From the NCBI GenBank assembly GCA_029268645.1, contig JAQWNI010000248.1, positions 1 to 64,000 of the forward strand: 64,000 nucleotides of DNA. Direction: 5' to 3'. The notes under the pieces are model-generated. The model was not told the origin of the DNA. It searched no databases and saw only the letters and a program-made list of their open reading frames with translations. Shown here in pieces: positions 29,868 to 40,184 of the stretch. The position numbers and the translations under genes are program-made. Every line of letters starts with the position of its first letter. The stretch's first letter is position 1. This DNA is from Myxococcota bacterium (GTDB taxonomy: Bacteria > Myxococcota_A > UBA9160 > UBA4427).

Positions 29868-31703
29868 ATGTGTGGAATCGTCGGATACATCGGTGTCGAG
29901 GATCGGGCCGTCGAGGTTTTGGTCGATGGGCTTCGTCGTCTGGAGTACCGGGGCTATGACTCGGCCGGGGTGGCGATCTTTGATGGTGAGCAAACCCAGA
30001 TTCGTCGGGCCGAGGGCAAGCTGATCAATCTTGAGGGCGCCTTGCGCGAGAGGCCTCTGCGGGGCGTCGTGGGCATCGGTCACACGCGCTGGGCCACCCA
30101 TGGCAAACCCTCTGAGCGCAACGCGCATCCGCATCGCGCGGGGTCCGTCTCGATCGTTCATAACGGCATCATCGAAAACTACTCAACCATTCGGTCGGAA
30201 CTCGAGGGCGCGGGTGCCTGCGTGAACTCGGATACGGATACAGAGCTGATCGCTCATCTGATCGATGAGGAGATCCGTGAGGGCCGCTCGCTTCTGGAGG
30301 CCGTTCGAAGGGCCTGTGGCCGCCTGACCGGATCCTATGCGTTTGGCGCAATGTCGGATACCGAGCCCGGCTGCTTGGTGGCTGCGAAGAACGGGGGGAG
30401 CCCCATTATCGTGGGCCAGGGCGAGAAAGAATGCTTTCTCGGAAGCGACATCCCAGCCATCCTGCCTTACACGCGACAGATGATCTCGCTTTGGGACGGG
30501 GACTTTGCGGTTCTCTCGGAAGAGGGAGTCCAAGTGGTTGATGGCGAGGGAAGGCCCGTCGATCGAGAATTTATGACTATTCAGTGGGATCCGGTATCCG
30601 CCGAGCGCGGTGGATACGACCACTTTATGCAAAAGGAAATCTTCGAGCAGCCGCGAGCCATTACGGATACGATCGGAACTCGGATCGATGAGTCCTCCAC
30701 TGCGGTTGACCTTGATGGGATCGAAGTGAGCCGCGAATTCGCGGAGAACTTGCGTTCGATTGAGTTGGTCGCCTGCGGAACCGCTTCGTATGCATGCATG
30801 GTCGGCCAGTACATGATCGAGCAACTTGCGGGAATTCCTTGCCACGTGGACTTGGCGAGCGAATTCCGTTACCGGAAGCCGATCGTGGATTCGAATTGCA
30901 TGATTATTCCCGTCTCCCAGTCAGGAGAGACGGCGGATACACTCGCCGCTCTTCGTGAGGCCAAGGAACAGGGGGCCCGTGTCCTTTCAGTATGCAACGT
31001 TCGAGAGTCAACGATCGCGCGTGAGAGCGACGATGTGCTTTATACCCATGCGGGTCCCGAAATCGGTGTTGCCTCGACGAAAGCTTTTGTCACCCAAGTC
31101 GTCGGTTTGTATCTGATCGCTCTCAAGCTGGGCGTCGCCCGGGGGCGAATTGAATCGTCCGAAATGCGGGAAAGGCTTCACGACCTGACCCGGCTGCCGC
31201 GCTTTGTCGAACGGACGCTTCAACTCGATGACCAGATCCAGAAAATCGCTCGTCAGTACTTCAAGGCCCAGGATTTTCTTTTTCTAGGTCGGGGGATCAT
31301 GTATCCCATCGCCATGGAGGGAGCGCTCAAGCTCAAGGAAATCTCGTATATCCATGCAGAGGGCTACGCGGCGGGCGAAATGAAGCACGGTCCGATCGCC
31401 CTGATCGATGAGAACATGCCTGTGGTCGTCATCGCCAACGACGGGCCGCTGAAGGACAAGCTGATTTCGAACCTTGAGCAAGTCCGTGCCCGGGATGGCC
31501 GAGTGATTGCGGTCGCGACGGTAGGCGATGCGGAAATCGCCCAGAAGGCGAACGAAGTCATCTTTATTGACGATCTCGGAGAATTTCTAACCTCGGTCCT
31601 CGCCACCGTGCCGCTTCAGCTTTTGGCCTACCACGTGGCGACCCTGCGTGGAACGGACGTCGATCAGCCCAGAAATCTGGCCAAGAGTGTGACTGTGGAA
31701 TAG
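29868..31703 (+). CDS. glmS: glutamine-fructose-6-phosphate aminotransferase (isomerizing)
   Basis: 611 aa; MCGIVGYIG N-terminus, RRLEYRGYDSAGVAI, VSQSGETADTLAALREAK, ends LRGTDVDQPRNLAKSVTVE. Confidence 0.97.
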   Translation: MCGIVGYIGVEDRAVEVLVDGLRRLEYRGYDSAGVAIFDGEQTQIRRAEGKLINLEGALRERPLRGVVGIGHTRWATHGKPSERNAHPHRAGSVSIVHNGIIENYSTIRSELEGAGACVNSDTDTELIAHLIDEEIREGRSLLEAVRRACGRLTGSYAFGAMSDTEPGCLVAAKNGGSPIIVGQGEKECFLGSDIPAILPYTRQMISLWDGDFAVLSEEGVQVVDGEGRPVDREFMTIQWDPVSAERGGYDHFMQKEIFEQPRAITDTIGTRIDESSTAVDLDGIEVSREFAENLRSIELVACGTASYACMVGQYMIEQLAGIPCHVDLASEFRYRKPIVDSNCMIIPVSQSGETADTLAALREAKEQGARVLSVCNVRESTIARESDDVLYTHAGPEIGVASTKAFVTQVVGLYLIALKLGVARGRIESSEMRERLHDLTRLPRFVERTLQLDDQIQKIARQYFKAQDFLFLGRGIMYPIAMEGALKLKEISYIHAEGYAAGEMKHGPIALIDENMPVVVIANDGPLKDKLISNLEQVRARDGRVIAVATVGDAEIAQKANEVIFIDDLGEFLTSVLATVPLQLLAYHVATLRGTDVDQPRNLAKSVTVE

Positions 31704-31824
31704 TGCGGTTCCGGCTTGACGTCAGCGCGTCAGCCCATACTCTGACGGTCCCCCCAGGCCTCCTATCCACCCCCTAGCTTTGCTACGCACTGTGCGAGGC
31801 GCGAGCTAGGCGGAGGCAGTCAGC

Positions 31825-34023
31825 GTGTTGAGTGAGTCGATCGTAGAGGGTCTGAATCCCGAACAGCGTCAGGCCGTCGAGAATACGGAAGGCCCGTCGC
31901 TCGTTTTAGCGGGCGCCGGAAGCGGCAAGACCCGGGTCTTGACCAGCCGCATCGCCTATCTGATTGGTGGATGCGGGATTCCTTCCGAGTCGATCCTCGC
32001 GGTGACGTTTACCAATAAAGCTGCCGGGGAAATGAAGGAGCGCGTCGAGAAACTTTTGGGACCCGAAGCCCGGGATCTGGCAATCGGGACGTTCCATTCG
32101 ATTTGCGTTCGAATTCTGCGGCGAGATATCGGTCACCTCGGCCGAAGCCGTGGGTTCGTGATCTACGATGATTCGGATAGCCTCGGAGTCATCAAAGAAG
32201 TTCTTCGCCGAAACGATCTGGATCCCAAGGCCCACGACCCAAGAAGGATCCGTTGGCGGATAGATCAATGGAAAAATGCGGGGACTCTTCCTGCGGGTGC
32301 GATGGAGTCGGCGTATGACATAGATGATGAACTGTCGGCCAAGATCTACGCCGGCTATCAGCGGATGCTTGTTGACGCCAACGCGCTCGACTTTGGCGAC
32401 ATCATTCTGGCCACGGTGCAGCTCTTTCGGCAGCACCCCCGTGTGCTTGAATTTTACCAGCGTCGATGGCAGTACGTGCTCGTGGATGAGTATCAAGATA
32501 CAAATGGTGTTCAATATGAGCTCGTTCATTTGCTGGCTGCGGAGCACCGGAATCTCTGCGTGGTGGGGGATCCAGATCAGTCGATCTACGCGTGGCGAGG
32601 TGCCAACGTTCGGAATATTCTGGAATTCGAGAACGATTACGCTGAGGCTCAGGTCATCAAGCTCGAGCGCAACTATCGATCGACGCAGCCGATTCTTTCC
32701 GCCGCCTCAGCTGTCGTGTCGAACAATGTGGCGCGTCGGGACAAGCGCCTCGTCACTGAGCGAGAGGGTGGGGAACCGATCCACATCTTTGAGGCTGAGG
32801 ACGACCGGGAGGAGGCGCAATTCGTTGTTCGCCGGATCTTGCAAGCCAAGGGTGACGGCGAGTCCTTTGGGGGATGCGCGGTTCTCTACCGAACGAACGC
32901 GCAGTCTCGAGCCCTTGAAGAAGAGTTGCTTAAATACGATGTACCCTACACGGTTGTCGGCGGCGTTCGGTTCTACGACCGGGCCGAAATCAAAGACGCG
33001 ATGGCCTACCTTCGACTTCTGGTCAATCCGCGCGACGATCAAGCGCTCAGACGAATCGTCAATCGACCCACCCGGGGCATTGGCAAGACGACGATTGAGC
33101 GAGCCTCCGAAAAGGCGGTTCAGGAAGAGCTGACTCTACTTGAGGCTCTCGAACAGACCGCGGCGTCCGGAGGAGGCCGCACAGGATCGAAAGTTCGGGC
33201 GTTTCTCAACATCATCGAGGCGCTCCGAGAAGATGTTGCCCAACTGCCGCTCGATCAGTTGGTCGGCCGTATTTTGGATCAAAGTGGCTATCTGGATGCC
33301 TTGATTAAGGAAGCGACGCCCGAGGCCGAATCTCGACGAGACAATTTGCTTGAACTGGTGGCGAGCGCACGGGACTTTGACGCGGCCAATTCAGATCTTC
33401 CTGATGAGGATCGAACGGTCTTGGATCTGTTCTTGGACCAAGTGGCCCTCATTTCCGACCTCGATCAATGGGAAGACCGATCGGATCGGGTCTCCCTGAT
33501 GACTGTGCATTCGGCTAAAGGCTTGGAATTTCCATTCGTTTTTCTGGTTGGCTTGGAGGAGCGAATTTTCCCACATGCGAGCTCGTCCGGCGATGAAGAG
33601 TCGCTGGAAGAGGAGAGACGCCTTTGTTACGTGGCGATGACTCGAGCCATGGATCGACTCTTTATCACCCATGCCTCCGCTCGCATGCGCTACGGCGAGC
33701 GTTCTTTTCAGTCTCCAAGCCGTTTTCTAGACGAGATTCCGGACGAGCTGGTCGAACGGCTCGAGTCTCGACGTTCGAAATCGCCCTCGCGATCGCCTCG
33801 GGATTCTCGTCGAGAGTCCTCATTTGACTACTCGTATTCTCAGGAAACGTCAGGAGGGGAAGGCGAGATTCAGCCAGGGACACGAGTTCGCCATCCGGTA
33901 TTTGGAATTGGGGAAATCGTCGCGGTTCAAGGGGCGGGGCTGAATCAAAAATTGAAGATTCGGTTTGAAAGAGCGGGGGTTAAAACCGTCGTTGTACGCT
34001 TTGCCAATCTGGAAATGGCTTGA
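31825..34023 (+). CDS. pcrA: UvrD/PcrA-type superfamily 1 DNA helicase
   Basis: 732 aa; GLNPEQRQAVE, LAGAGSGKTRVLTSRIAYLI, VDEYQDTNGVQYELV, GDPDQSIYAWRGA, LMTVHSAKGLEFPFVFLVGLEE. Confidence 0.95.
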   Translation: MLSESIVEGLNPEQRQAVENTEGPSLVLAGAGSGKTRVLTSRIAYLIGGCGIPSESILAVTFTNKAAGEMKERVEKLLGPEARDLAIGTFHSICVRILRRDIGHLGRSRGFVIYDDSDSLGVIKEVLRRNDLDPKAHDPRRIRWRIDQWKNAGTLPAGAMESAYDIDDELSAKIYAGYQRMLVDANALDFGDIILATVQLFRQHPRVLEFYQRRWQYVLVDEYQDTNGVQYELVHLLAAEHRNLCVVGDPDQSIYAWRGANVRNILEFENDYAEAQVIKLERNYRSTQPILSAASAVVSNNVARRDKRLVTEREGGEPIHIFEAEDDREEAQFVVRRILQAKGDGESFGGCAVLYRTNAQSRALEEELLKYDVPYTVVGGVRFYDRAEIKDAMAYLRLLVNPRDDQALRRIVNRPTRGIGKTTIERASEKAVQEELTLLEALEQTAASGGGRTGSKVRAFLNIIEALREDVAQLPLDQLVGRILDQSGYLDALIKEATPEAESRRDNLLELVASARDFDAANSDLPDEDRTVLDLFLDQVALISDLDQWEDRSDRVSLMTVHSAKGLEFPFVFLVGLEERIFPHASSSGDEESLEEERRLCYVAMTRAMDRLFITHASARMRYGERSFQSPSRFLDEIPDELVERLESRRSKSPSRSPRDSRRESSFDYSYSQETSGGEGEIQPGTRVRHPVFGIGEIVAVQGAGLNQKLKIRFERAGVKTVVVRFANLEMA

Positions 34024-34387
34024 GGCTGAGCGTTTAAAATACTGACGCCCATTTAAGTATTTAGGCCGGACGCTTTTTACGCATACAGTTCCAGCTTTAT
34101 GCGTAGGAAGCTTGAAAGCGACTTCTCCTGAGAGTGAGGGCTATAAGCCACTTTCTCGAGTGCGTTGCCATTTGCACCCTTTTGTGTAGACTGCATCCGC
34201 CAGATTTATCGTGGATGAGTGAAAATTTTGCATCAACGCAGAGTTTATTCCGTGAAGTTGGGTTGCGAGAGGGCTCGCTCGGCCAGAAAGCTCCACAAGA
34301 GGAAGCCGACCGCATCCGGCCTTCCAGAGGTGGAGCCTCGAACCGGCCGCCTGAGCTCACTGCGAGGAGCGGTCTGATTCACGGAAA

Positions 34388-34418
34388 GCAGGAGGGGCGG
34401 CCCTGCTGCCCCTCCTGC
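34388..34418 (-). terminator. GC-rich hairpin downstream of the minus-strand GT-C gene, in a convergent intergenic region
   Basis: Perfect 11-bp inverted repeat GCAGGAGGGGC - GGCCCTGCT - GCCCCTCCTGC; on the minus strand followed by TTTCC (weak U-tract). Confidence 0.5.
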
Positions 34419-34431
34419 CCCGTCCTTTGAC

Positions 34432-36450
34432 TTAGCTCGCGAAAGCCAGGACGACGACGGCGACAAGTGTTCCGGCCCAACCCCATAAGACCACGAGCCC
34501 CGCTCGCCCCGCAACTCGTTCAACGCACCGCTTAGCCACGCCGAGGCCTTGTGCGCAACAAAGGGCTAGTGGCAGCGTGCCGGCGAGCACGTAGGGGGCC
34601 TTCGCCTGGGCGTAGAAGGGAAGCCGTAGCGTGATGAAGAAGAGCGAGAAGCTGAGGACGAAGATCACGCTGGTGAGCAGGGAAAGAATCAATTTGCGCC
34701 GTGGGTCCGGGTTGCGAAATGACTCGATCAGAAAAGAAAAGAATCCGCCGAACATCGCCGCTGTTGCCGGAAGGGCCAGGGCGGGAATCAAGGTCATGAA
34801 GTCGTAACGCCAAAACGAATGGCGGGTGGAAACTCGAATCATCCCGGCGACGAGCCCGTCTGCCCAGAGCGTCGAGTAGATGCCATCCCAAAAAGAAACG
34901 AAGCCCGAAAAGAATGGATAGGAGAGGGACTCGCCGAATCTCAGGTAACTGTCCGCGGAGCGGAAGCCGGGAAGCATCCACCAGGTGGGCTTCCCTGGAA
35001 CGTCGAGGTTCCAAACGACGGGGTCGCCAAAGAGAATCCAGTTGCGGACGTAGAACCAGCCCGCGATCGAGGCGGCAACAAGCATCAGGCCGCCACCGGC
35101 GGCCAGGACCCTATGAATCGGTTGTCGGTCAACGATCCAGAGCCGGCTGCTCGCTAATCCGGCAACCAGAGGAGCCAGGGCCAGGCTTGTGAATTTCGTC
35201 AGTAGACCGAGGCCGAGAGTCACGCCAAGAAGAAGAGATCGCCGCCAGACCCAAGCGGGCGCTAGGATCAGTTCCGTTGCTAAGACCAGTGATGCGCTTA
35301 CCCAGGTCGCATGAAGAGACTCGTTTGAGATGTAAGTCGACATGTAGAGATTCATTGGGAGAAGTCCGGCGACCGCGATCGCGACAGCCGGGCGAAGCGC
35401 TTCTTTAGGCCAAAGCCTTCGGGCCGCTCGGCCCGTTAGCCAGACTGTGGTCCAGCCCGATGCCATGGGGATCAGCCTGTATACGCCCGCCGCCCATTCA
35501 CTCGCTGGGGAGACCCCTGTGATTCGGGAAGCCAACGCAACGAGTGTGTGAAAGGCCGGAGGGTGGTAGGTCGAGAACCCGTAGTCTGCTGTCGGAGGCT
35601 TTCCCTCTTGGACGAGGTAGTCGATATAGGCCAAGTGGGCGTGAGCATCAAAACCCAGTGGGAGAGGCATTCGGACAGCCTTGTAGAAGTAGAGAACGGC
35701 CCAGACCGTGCTGACGAAGAAGAGGGTGATCGTCGGAGCGTGACGGCGAACGCCCTCAGGCGCCCGGCCCATAATCCCCCAGGCTAGGCCAGCCGAAACC
35801 ACGAAGAGTCCAAACAGAGCCGGCCCGTGAGTCTGGGCGACTCGCCATGCGGGAGGCACTTGGCGCGATTCCGGGTGGATTTGGGAATCCTGGGCGAAAA
35901 CTGCCGGCCGCGGAGAACCACGGGGGCCGACCACGGTCCAATCGCGACCCGTCGAAAGAGCTTCGGTCCCGGGACCGCTCAGAGAGAGCGCAAGCAATGG
36001 AGGCCCATGGACATTGCGCACCGTGGCCCGGAGTTCATTTCGACCGGGTCGGAGCCAACGGCCGACATCGATCTCGAACCCCTGCTTCCAGTTGTCGCCG
36101 TTTGCAGGGGCGACTTCAATCTTCCGTCCGTTGATTTCCAGTTCGAGGGTGCGCAAGGCGCGACCACGGAGCAGCGTCTCATTTGACGGTTGGGTCGATT
36201 CGAAACGCCGGACGAATGTGAAGCTCGGTGGGCTTTCGGGGAGGACCGCAATTAAATCGGCGGTTGGTCGCCAAGGGGAGGTGATCCATTCGCCGGTGTC
36301 TGCGCGGGTAATAAAGGGCACCTCGTCGTCGATGAGCGTGGCCCGGCCGAGGGCAAGGGCGGCGCCTGCAAGCATCAGGCCCCAGGCGATCCATTGGATA
36401 CGCAGCAAGGTTAATGTGCGCAAAGGCGGGGCGGGAGTGGCCCGATTCAT
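34432..36450 (-). CDS. GT-C type membrane glycosyltransferase (GT39/ArnT-like)
   Basis: ORF to 36480; ATG at 36450 (MNRATPAPP) overlaps the upstream stop as ATGA. Many TM segments; luminal acidic loop PLGFDAHAHLAYIDYLVQEGKPPTADYGFSTYHPPAFH. Confidence 0.75.
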   Translation of the reverse strand: MNRATPAPPLRTLTLLRIQWIAWGLMLAGAALALGRATLIDDEVPFITRADTGEWITSPWRPTADLIAVLPESPPSFTFVRRFESTQPSNETLLRGRALRTLELEINGRKIEVAPANGDNWKQGFEIDVGRWLRPGRNELRATVRNVHGPPLLALSLSGPGTEALSTGRDWTVVGPRGSPRPAVFAQDSQIHPESRQVPPAWRVAQTHGPALFGLFVVSAGLAWGIMGRAPEGVRRHAPTITLFFVSTVWAVLYFYKAVRMPLPLGFDAHAHLAYIDYLVQEGKPPTADYGFSTYHPPAFHTLVALASRITGVSPASEWAAGVYRLIPMASGWTTVWLTGRAARRLWPKEALRPAVAIAVAGLLPMNLYMSTYISNESLHATWVSASLVLATELILAPAWVWRRSLLLGVTLGLGLLTKFTSLALAPLVAGLASSRLWIVDRQPIHRVLAAGGGLMLVAASIAGWFYVRNWILFGDPVVWNLDVPGKPTWWMLPGFRSADSYLRFGESLSYPFFSGFVSFWDGIYSTLWADGLVAGMIRVSTRHSFWRYDFMTLIPALALPATAAMFGGFFSFLIESFRNPDPRRKLILSLLTSVIFVLSFSLFFITLRLPFYAQAKAPYVLAGTLPLALCCAQGLGVAKRCVERVAGRAGLVVLWGWAGTLVAVVVLAFAS

Positions 36451-37238
36451 TCCTTGGCCGTACCCGTCTCGGAAGGCCATCGTGTGGCGCGCGCGCCGAG
36501 GTATCGCCGATGAAGCTTGCGCAATGCGATGGAGGCGCGTAGGAAATCAAGAGCACGGACCTTGGACCCCCCGACGTCGACCCATGAATCCAGGGGGAAT
36601 TCGTAGAGCACATTTTCGATCGGCGGTCGTCCATCCCAACGGCTGGCAGCCATTCGGCGCGCGAGAATCTCGACGTCAAAAATCCAGCCGCCTTCGAAGG
36701 GCTCTGTGAAAAGTTTTCTATTCGAATCGATATTCCGAAAGAGCTTGGCACCGCATTGTGTGTCGTAGACGGCCAGCCCCAAGGTCACGGAAGCGATCGT
36801 TGCAAAGACCCGACCCAGATAGTGACGTACTCGGTTCCGTTCAATCCTTCGTCCAACCAATTGGACACGGGCGCCAAACACCATTTCGATTTCGGCGTTC
36901 TCATTGAGGATTCGACGTAGTGGTTGAATTTGATGAAGCGGTGCAGCGAGGTCTGCATCGAAATACCCAGCATTCTGGCACCCCAATTCGAATGCTCGCT
37001 GCATGCCCCGGCGGACGGCTTCGGCTTTTCCGAGGTTGATTTCCTGGTCAATGACGGTGATTCGATGTGGATTCTTTTCCTCGATCGAGCGAAGCACGGC
37101 AAGCGTCCCATCCCGGCTTCCATCATTGACGAGGATGAAGTCGGTTTGGGCATCCTGCTGTAAATGTGCCATGAAGGCTTCTGCGGGAAGCCGGTGGGCT
37201 TCGTTGAAGCAGGGAACGACGATGAAGGTCTCGGGCAT
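36447..37238 (-). CDS. family 2 glycosyltransferase, dolichyl-phosphate beta-glucosyltransferase (ALG5)-like
   Basis: 263 aa; FIVVPCFNEAHRLP, FILVNDGSRDGTL, NLGKAEAVRRGM, GYFDADLAAP, VYDTQCGAKLFR. Confidence 0.85.
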   Translation of the reverse strand: MPETFIVVPCFNEAHRLPAEAFMAHLQQDAQTDFILVNDGSRDGTLAVLRSIEEKNPHRITVIDQEINLGKAEAVRRGMQRAFELGCQNAGYFDADLAAPLHQIQPLRRILNENAEIEMVFGARVQLVGRRIERNRVRHYLGRVFATIASVTLGLAVYDTQCGAKLFRNIDSNRKLFTEPFEGGWIFDVEILARRMAASRWDGRPPIENVLYEFPLDSWVDVGGSKVRALDFLRASIALRKLHRRYLGARATRWPSETGTAKE

Positions 37239-37315
37239 GCGACTGTCAGTCTACCCCGACCCTGGAGATCTGCCTGGGGGGCCTTTATCTTGCTGGGGCA
37301 TCATCGGACTGGCCG

Positions 37316-39070
37316 ATGCACCGTGTCGTCTGCGATGGGCGGGGGAAGGGCGATGTGACCGATTCGGGGAAGTTGGACGAGCAGGGGGCCGAAGGAGGGC
37401 GTCGAGGCGTTTTCTTGGTGTTCTTCGTGCTTATGGCGCTGCTCTATGGCGTTCTGCAGTTGGGTTCTCTTGGTCATCCTCTCTTTTGGCAGGACGAGGG
37501 CGAGACGGCCATGTTCGGTCGTCGGATTCTGGAATTTGGATTCCCTAAAGTGCACGGATCCGAAGGCGTTGTTTATGGAATGGGGATCCCCCTCGAGGTC
37601 GGGACCGATTTAGATCAGGATTCTTACCGAGGAAGCCTTTGGGGGCAGTACTACGCCGCCGCACTGGGCGTAGCCTGGGCAGACGGCTCAGACGACGTGT
37701 ATGAGAAGACAGCGCGGGTGCGGTTGCCCTTTGTTTTGGCTGGGCTGCTGGGCTTGCTGGCTCTGCTCTCCTCCTTCTGGAAGGAGCTAGCGGCTCGTTC
37801 TGGGCATGCTCTGCCCGCTGCCACGGTTTTTATGGCTCTGTTGTGTGCGTCGACTTCCCTTCAATTGCATTTGCGGGAGGCCCGCTACTACGGCCTCGTT
37901 GTTGGGGCCGTTGGGCTTGCAGTTGCCTGTGTGCGTTCCTTGTTGGTTTGCCGGGGTGGGGTTGGGGCGTGGCTTAGGTCGCTCGCACTTGGCGGCATTC
38001 TGGTGGGTCTTCTCAATGTTTTCTATCCGGCGGCGCTTGCGGTGATGGGTTGGATCGTCCTCGAAACGTGGATCGGTGGGCTCAAAGCGCGTCGGCAGGG
38101 GCTTGCGTGGGGTTTGCGATCCACTTGGCTCCTGATGCCAGTCGGCCTAGCGCTCTTCGCGGCGATTTACTTGGCCGTGACCTTCGATGTGTTGACGGTT
38201 TCTCGCGCCTTGGCTTCCCGTTGGCCCTTCGGTCCGAAGCTCTATCTAGAAAACCTGGTTCATCTCGGGATCTTTCTTTTTCGTTGGGAATTCTTGGGTC
38301 TCCTGGTCGTAGTTGAGGCTCTTCTTTTTTGGCTGGGCCGGCGCGGCCCCCGGCTCAAAGTAGACCGGCGGCCTGCATGGTCGCTTCTTCGGCTGGCGGG
38401 CTGGTTGGGCGGCGTGGGGGCGTTCAATCCCGTTTTCTTTGAACGCTATTTCGTCGCGCTGAGCCCTTTGATCTCTCTCTCGTTGGTTCTAGAGGGGGAA
38501 GTTTTGATCGAACGCCTCGGGTTACGCAATGCCTCGGGGAGAACTCTGCGAACAGGGGTTCTAGGGACGGTATTGGGGGTCGCGGTGCTGACTCTCTGGC
38601 TGCGCACGGGAGAGATCCTTGGGCATGCGGATGAAGTCTTGAATCCGGTCTCGGGGCCCATCGATCATGTGGTTGAGGTGATTGGGACCGAGGAGACAAG
38701 CCCCCAGGAAGTCATCATCGCAACCAACTATGAAGCCGAGCCCCTGATGTTCTACCTCGGGAGTCGCGTCCTCGGCCGATTCGAATCCGGTTCCTTGGAA
38801 GACCTCGAGCGTGCCGGTCGGGAGCAGCCGGGCTGGGTAATCCCTCGAACGGCCCAGCCCCGGGGCCTGGAAGCGGTACGCCGCTATCTCCTACGGGGCG
38901 ATTTTGAAGCCCTAAGGCTTCCTGTGGCCGACATGCCCTACAACCACTTGCCCGAACTTTACTCTGGTCGCGTTCTGAGCGAGACCCATTGGTTCGAGTC
39001 GCCAGCTCCGAGTTCGGGGAGACCGAATTTGATCATTTATCGGCGGTCGCAGGTCCGTGACCTGAATTAG
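37316..39070 (+). CDS. GT-C type membrane glycosyltransferase (start uncertain)
   Basis: 584 aa; first TM followed by GHPLFWQDEGETAMFGRRILEFG (GT-C acidic loop), multiple TM segments. Confidence 0.75.
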   Translation: MHRVVCDGRGKGDVTDSGKLDEQGAEGGRRGVFLVFFVLMALLYGVLQLGSLGHPLFWQDEGETAMFGRRILEFGFPKVHGSEGVVYGMGIPLEVGTDLDQDSYRGSLWGQYYAAALGVAWADGSDDVYEKTARVRLPFVLAGLLGLLALLSSFWKELAARSGHALPAATVFMALLCASTSLQLHLREARYYGLVVGAVGLAVACVRSLLVCRGGVGAWLRSLALGGILVGLLNVFYPAALAVMGWIVLETWIGGLKARRQGLAWGLRSTWLLMPVGLALFAAIYLAVTFDVLTVSRALASRWPFGPKLYLENLVHLGIFLFRWEFLGLLVVVEALLFWLGRRGPRLKVDRRPAWSLLRLAGWLGGVGAFNPVFFERYFVALSPLISLSLVLEGEVLIERLGLRNASGRTLRTGVLGTVLGVAVLTLWLRTGEILGHADEVLNPVSGPIDHVVEVIGTEETSPQEVIIATNYEAEPLMFYLGSRVLGRFESGSLEDLERAGREQPGWVIPRTAQPRGLEAVRRYLLRGDFEALRLPVADMPYNHLPELYSGRVLSETHWFESPAPSSGRPNLIIYRRSQVRDLN

Positions 39071-39082
39071 CGAGCGGCTTAT

Positions 39083-40084
39083 TTATCCGCGAAGCCAGAG
39101 ATCCTGGGCGGCGCTCTTCCAGCCATAGCCGTAGCGAGCGTATCGCCCACTTGACCACTCTCGGAATACGAGGGGCAGGCGTTTCCAAAAAAAATTGGGC
39201 ATGGCGGAGCGGCTCCCGGCGTGATCTCGCTTTTCTTCGATCAGTCGCCGGATCGGACTTCCAGCCGGGAGACCGGGGGCATGATCCTGAAGGCGTTCGA
39301 GGGCGAGGCTGAAAAAATCAAATTCCTCTTTGAAGGCGTTTCTGGCGACTTGCGCTCGGGCTTGGCGAAATTGATCGACTAGGCCCCGCTGCCGAATTCC
39401 AATTTGATTCTGGCCGTGGAGGCGGTAGCGAATCAAGGGATCATTGACGAGCGCGCAGGGCGCCCGGCAGGCAATGATGAACGCAACCCAGGCATCATGG
39501 ACGCTGGGAAGGTCGGGGAAAGGAAAGAGGATATCGCGAAAATCAGCACGGAAGGCGAGGGTGGTGCCGGCTGCGACGACCCGGCGAGCAAAAACGGCAG
39601 GGGCCTCTCCTTGGCGGACTCGCTCTTGATCGGACGCGTCGAAAAAGAGTGCATCCCAAAGATCGTCCCCGATGGGAGTCAGGGTTTCGTCTACGATCTC
39701 GGCGTTCGAGAAGGCGAGTCCGACATCGGGCCGATTTTCGAAGTTTTTTGCGAGGGTTTCGATTTTGTGGGTCGCCCAGAGGTCATCTTGGTCTGCAAGA
39801 AATATCAGAGAACCTCGGCACATCGAAATGGCTCGTTCAAAATTGGCGGTGGATCCCTTCCGCTCTTGGGTCCCCTCAAGTCTGACCGGGAACGGAGCGC
39901 TCTGGGCGAAGGTCTCGATTTCTCGAACCGTCTGGTCTGTTGAGGCATCATCGCAGATGACCAGTTCGTCCGGCAGTCGCGTCTGTTCCGCAAGGCTCTG
40001 AAGCTGCTGCTGGACAAACGCGCTGCCTTCGCAGGTGGCCATGGCAATGGAGATTTTTTCGCGAGGCATCCGGTCTCCACTCAA
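39083..40084 (-). CDS. family 2 glycosyltransferase (rhamnosyltransferase-like)
   Basis: 333 aa; ISIAMATCEGSAFVQQQLQSLAEQTRLPDELVICDDASTDQTV; SLIFLADQDDLWATHKIE. Confidence 0.88.
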   Translation of the reverse strand: MSGDRMPREKISIAMATCEGSAFVQQQLQSLAEQTRLPDELVICDDASTDQTVREIETFAQSAPFPVRLEGTQERKGSTANFERAISMCRGSLIFLADQDDLWATHKIETLAKNFENRPDVGLAFSNAEIVDETLTPIGDDLWDALFFDASDQERVRQGEAPAVFARRVVAAGTTLAFRADFRDILFPFPDLPSVHDAWVAFIIACRAPCALVNDPLIRYRLHGQNQIGIRQRGLVDQFRQARAQVARNAFKEEFDFFSLALERLQDHAPGLPAGSPIRRLIEEKRDHAGSRSAMPNFFWKRLPLVFREWSSGRYARYGYGWKSAAQDLWLRG

Positions 40085-40184
40085 TCAGCTGGGCGGGCCC
40101 ATGGGCCACCAACGGCTACGGATCTGCCCGCTCATCTGCTTGCCCTCCAGTGTATCGCGGGGAATGGATTGCGGGGCACTGAGA

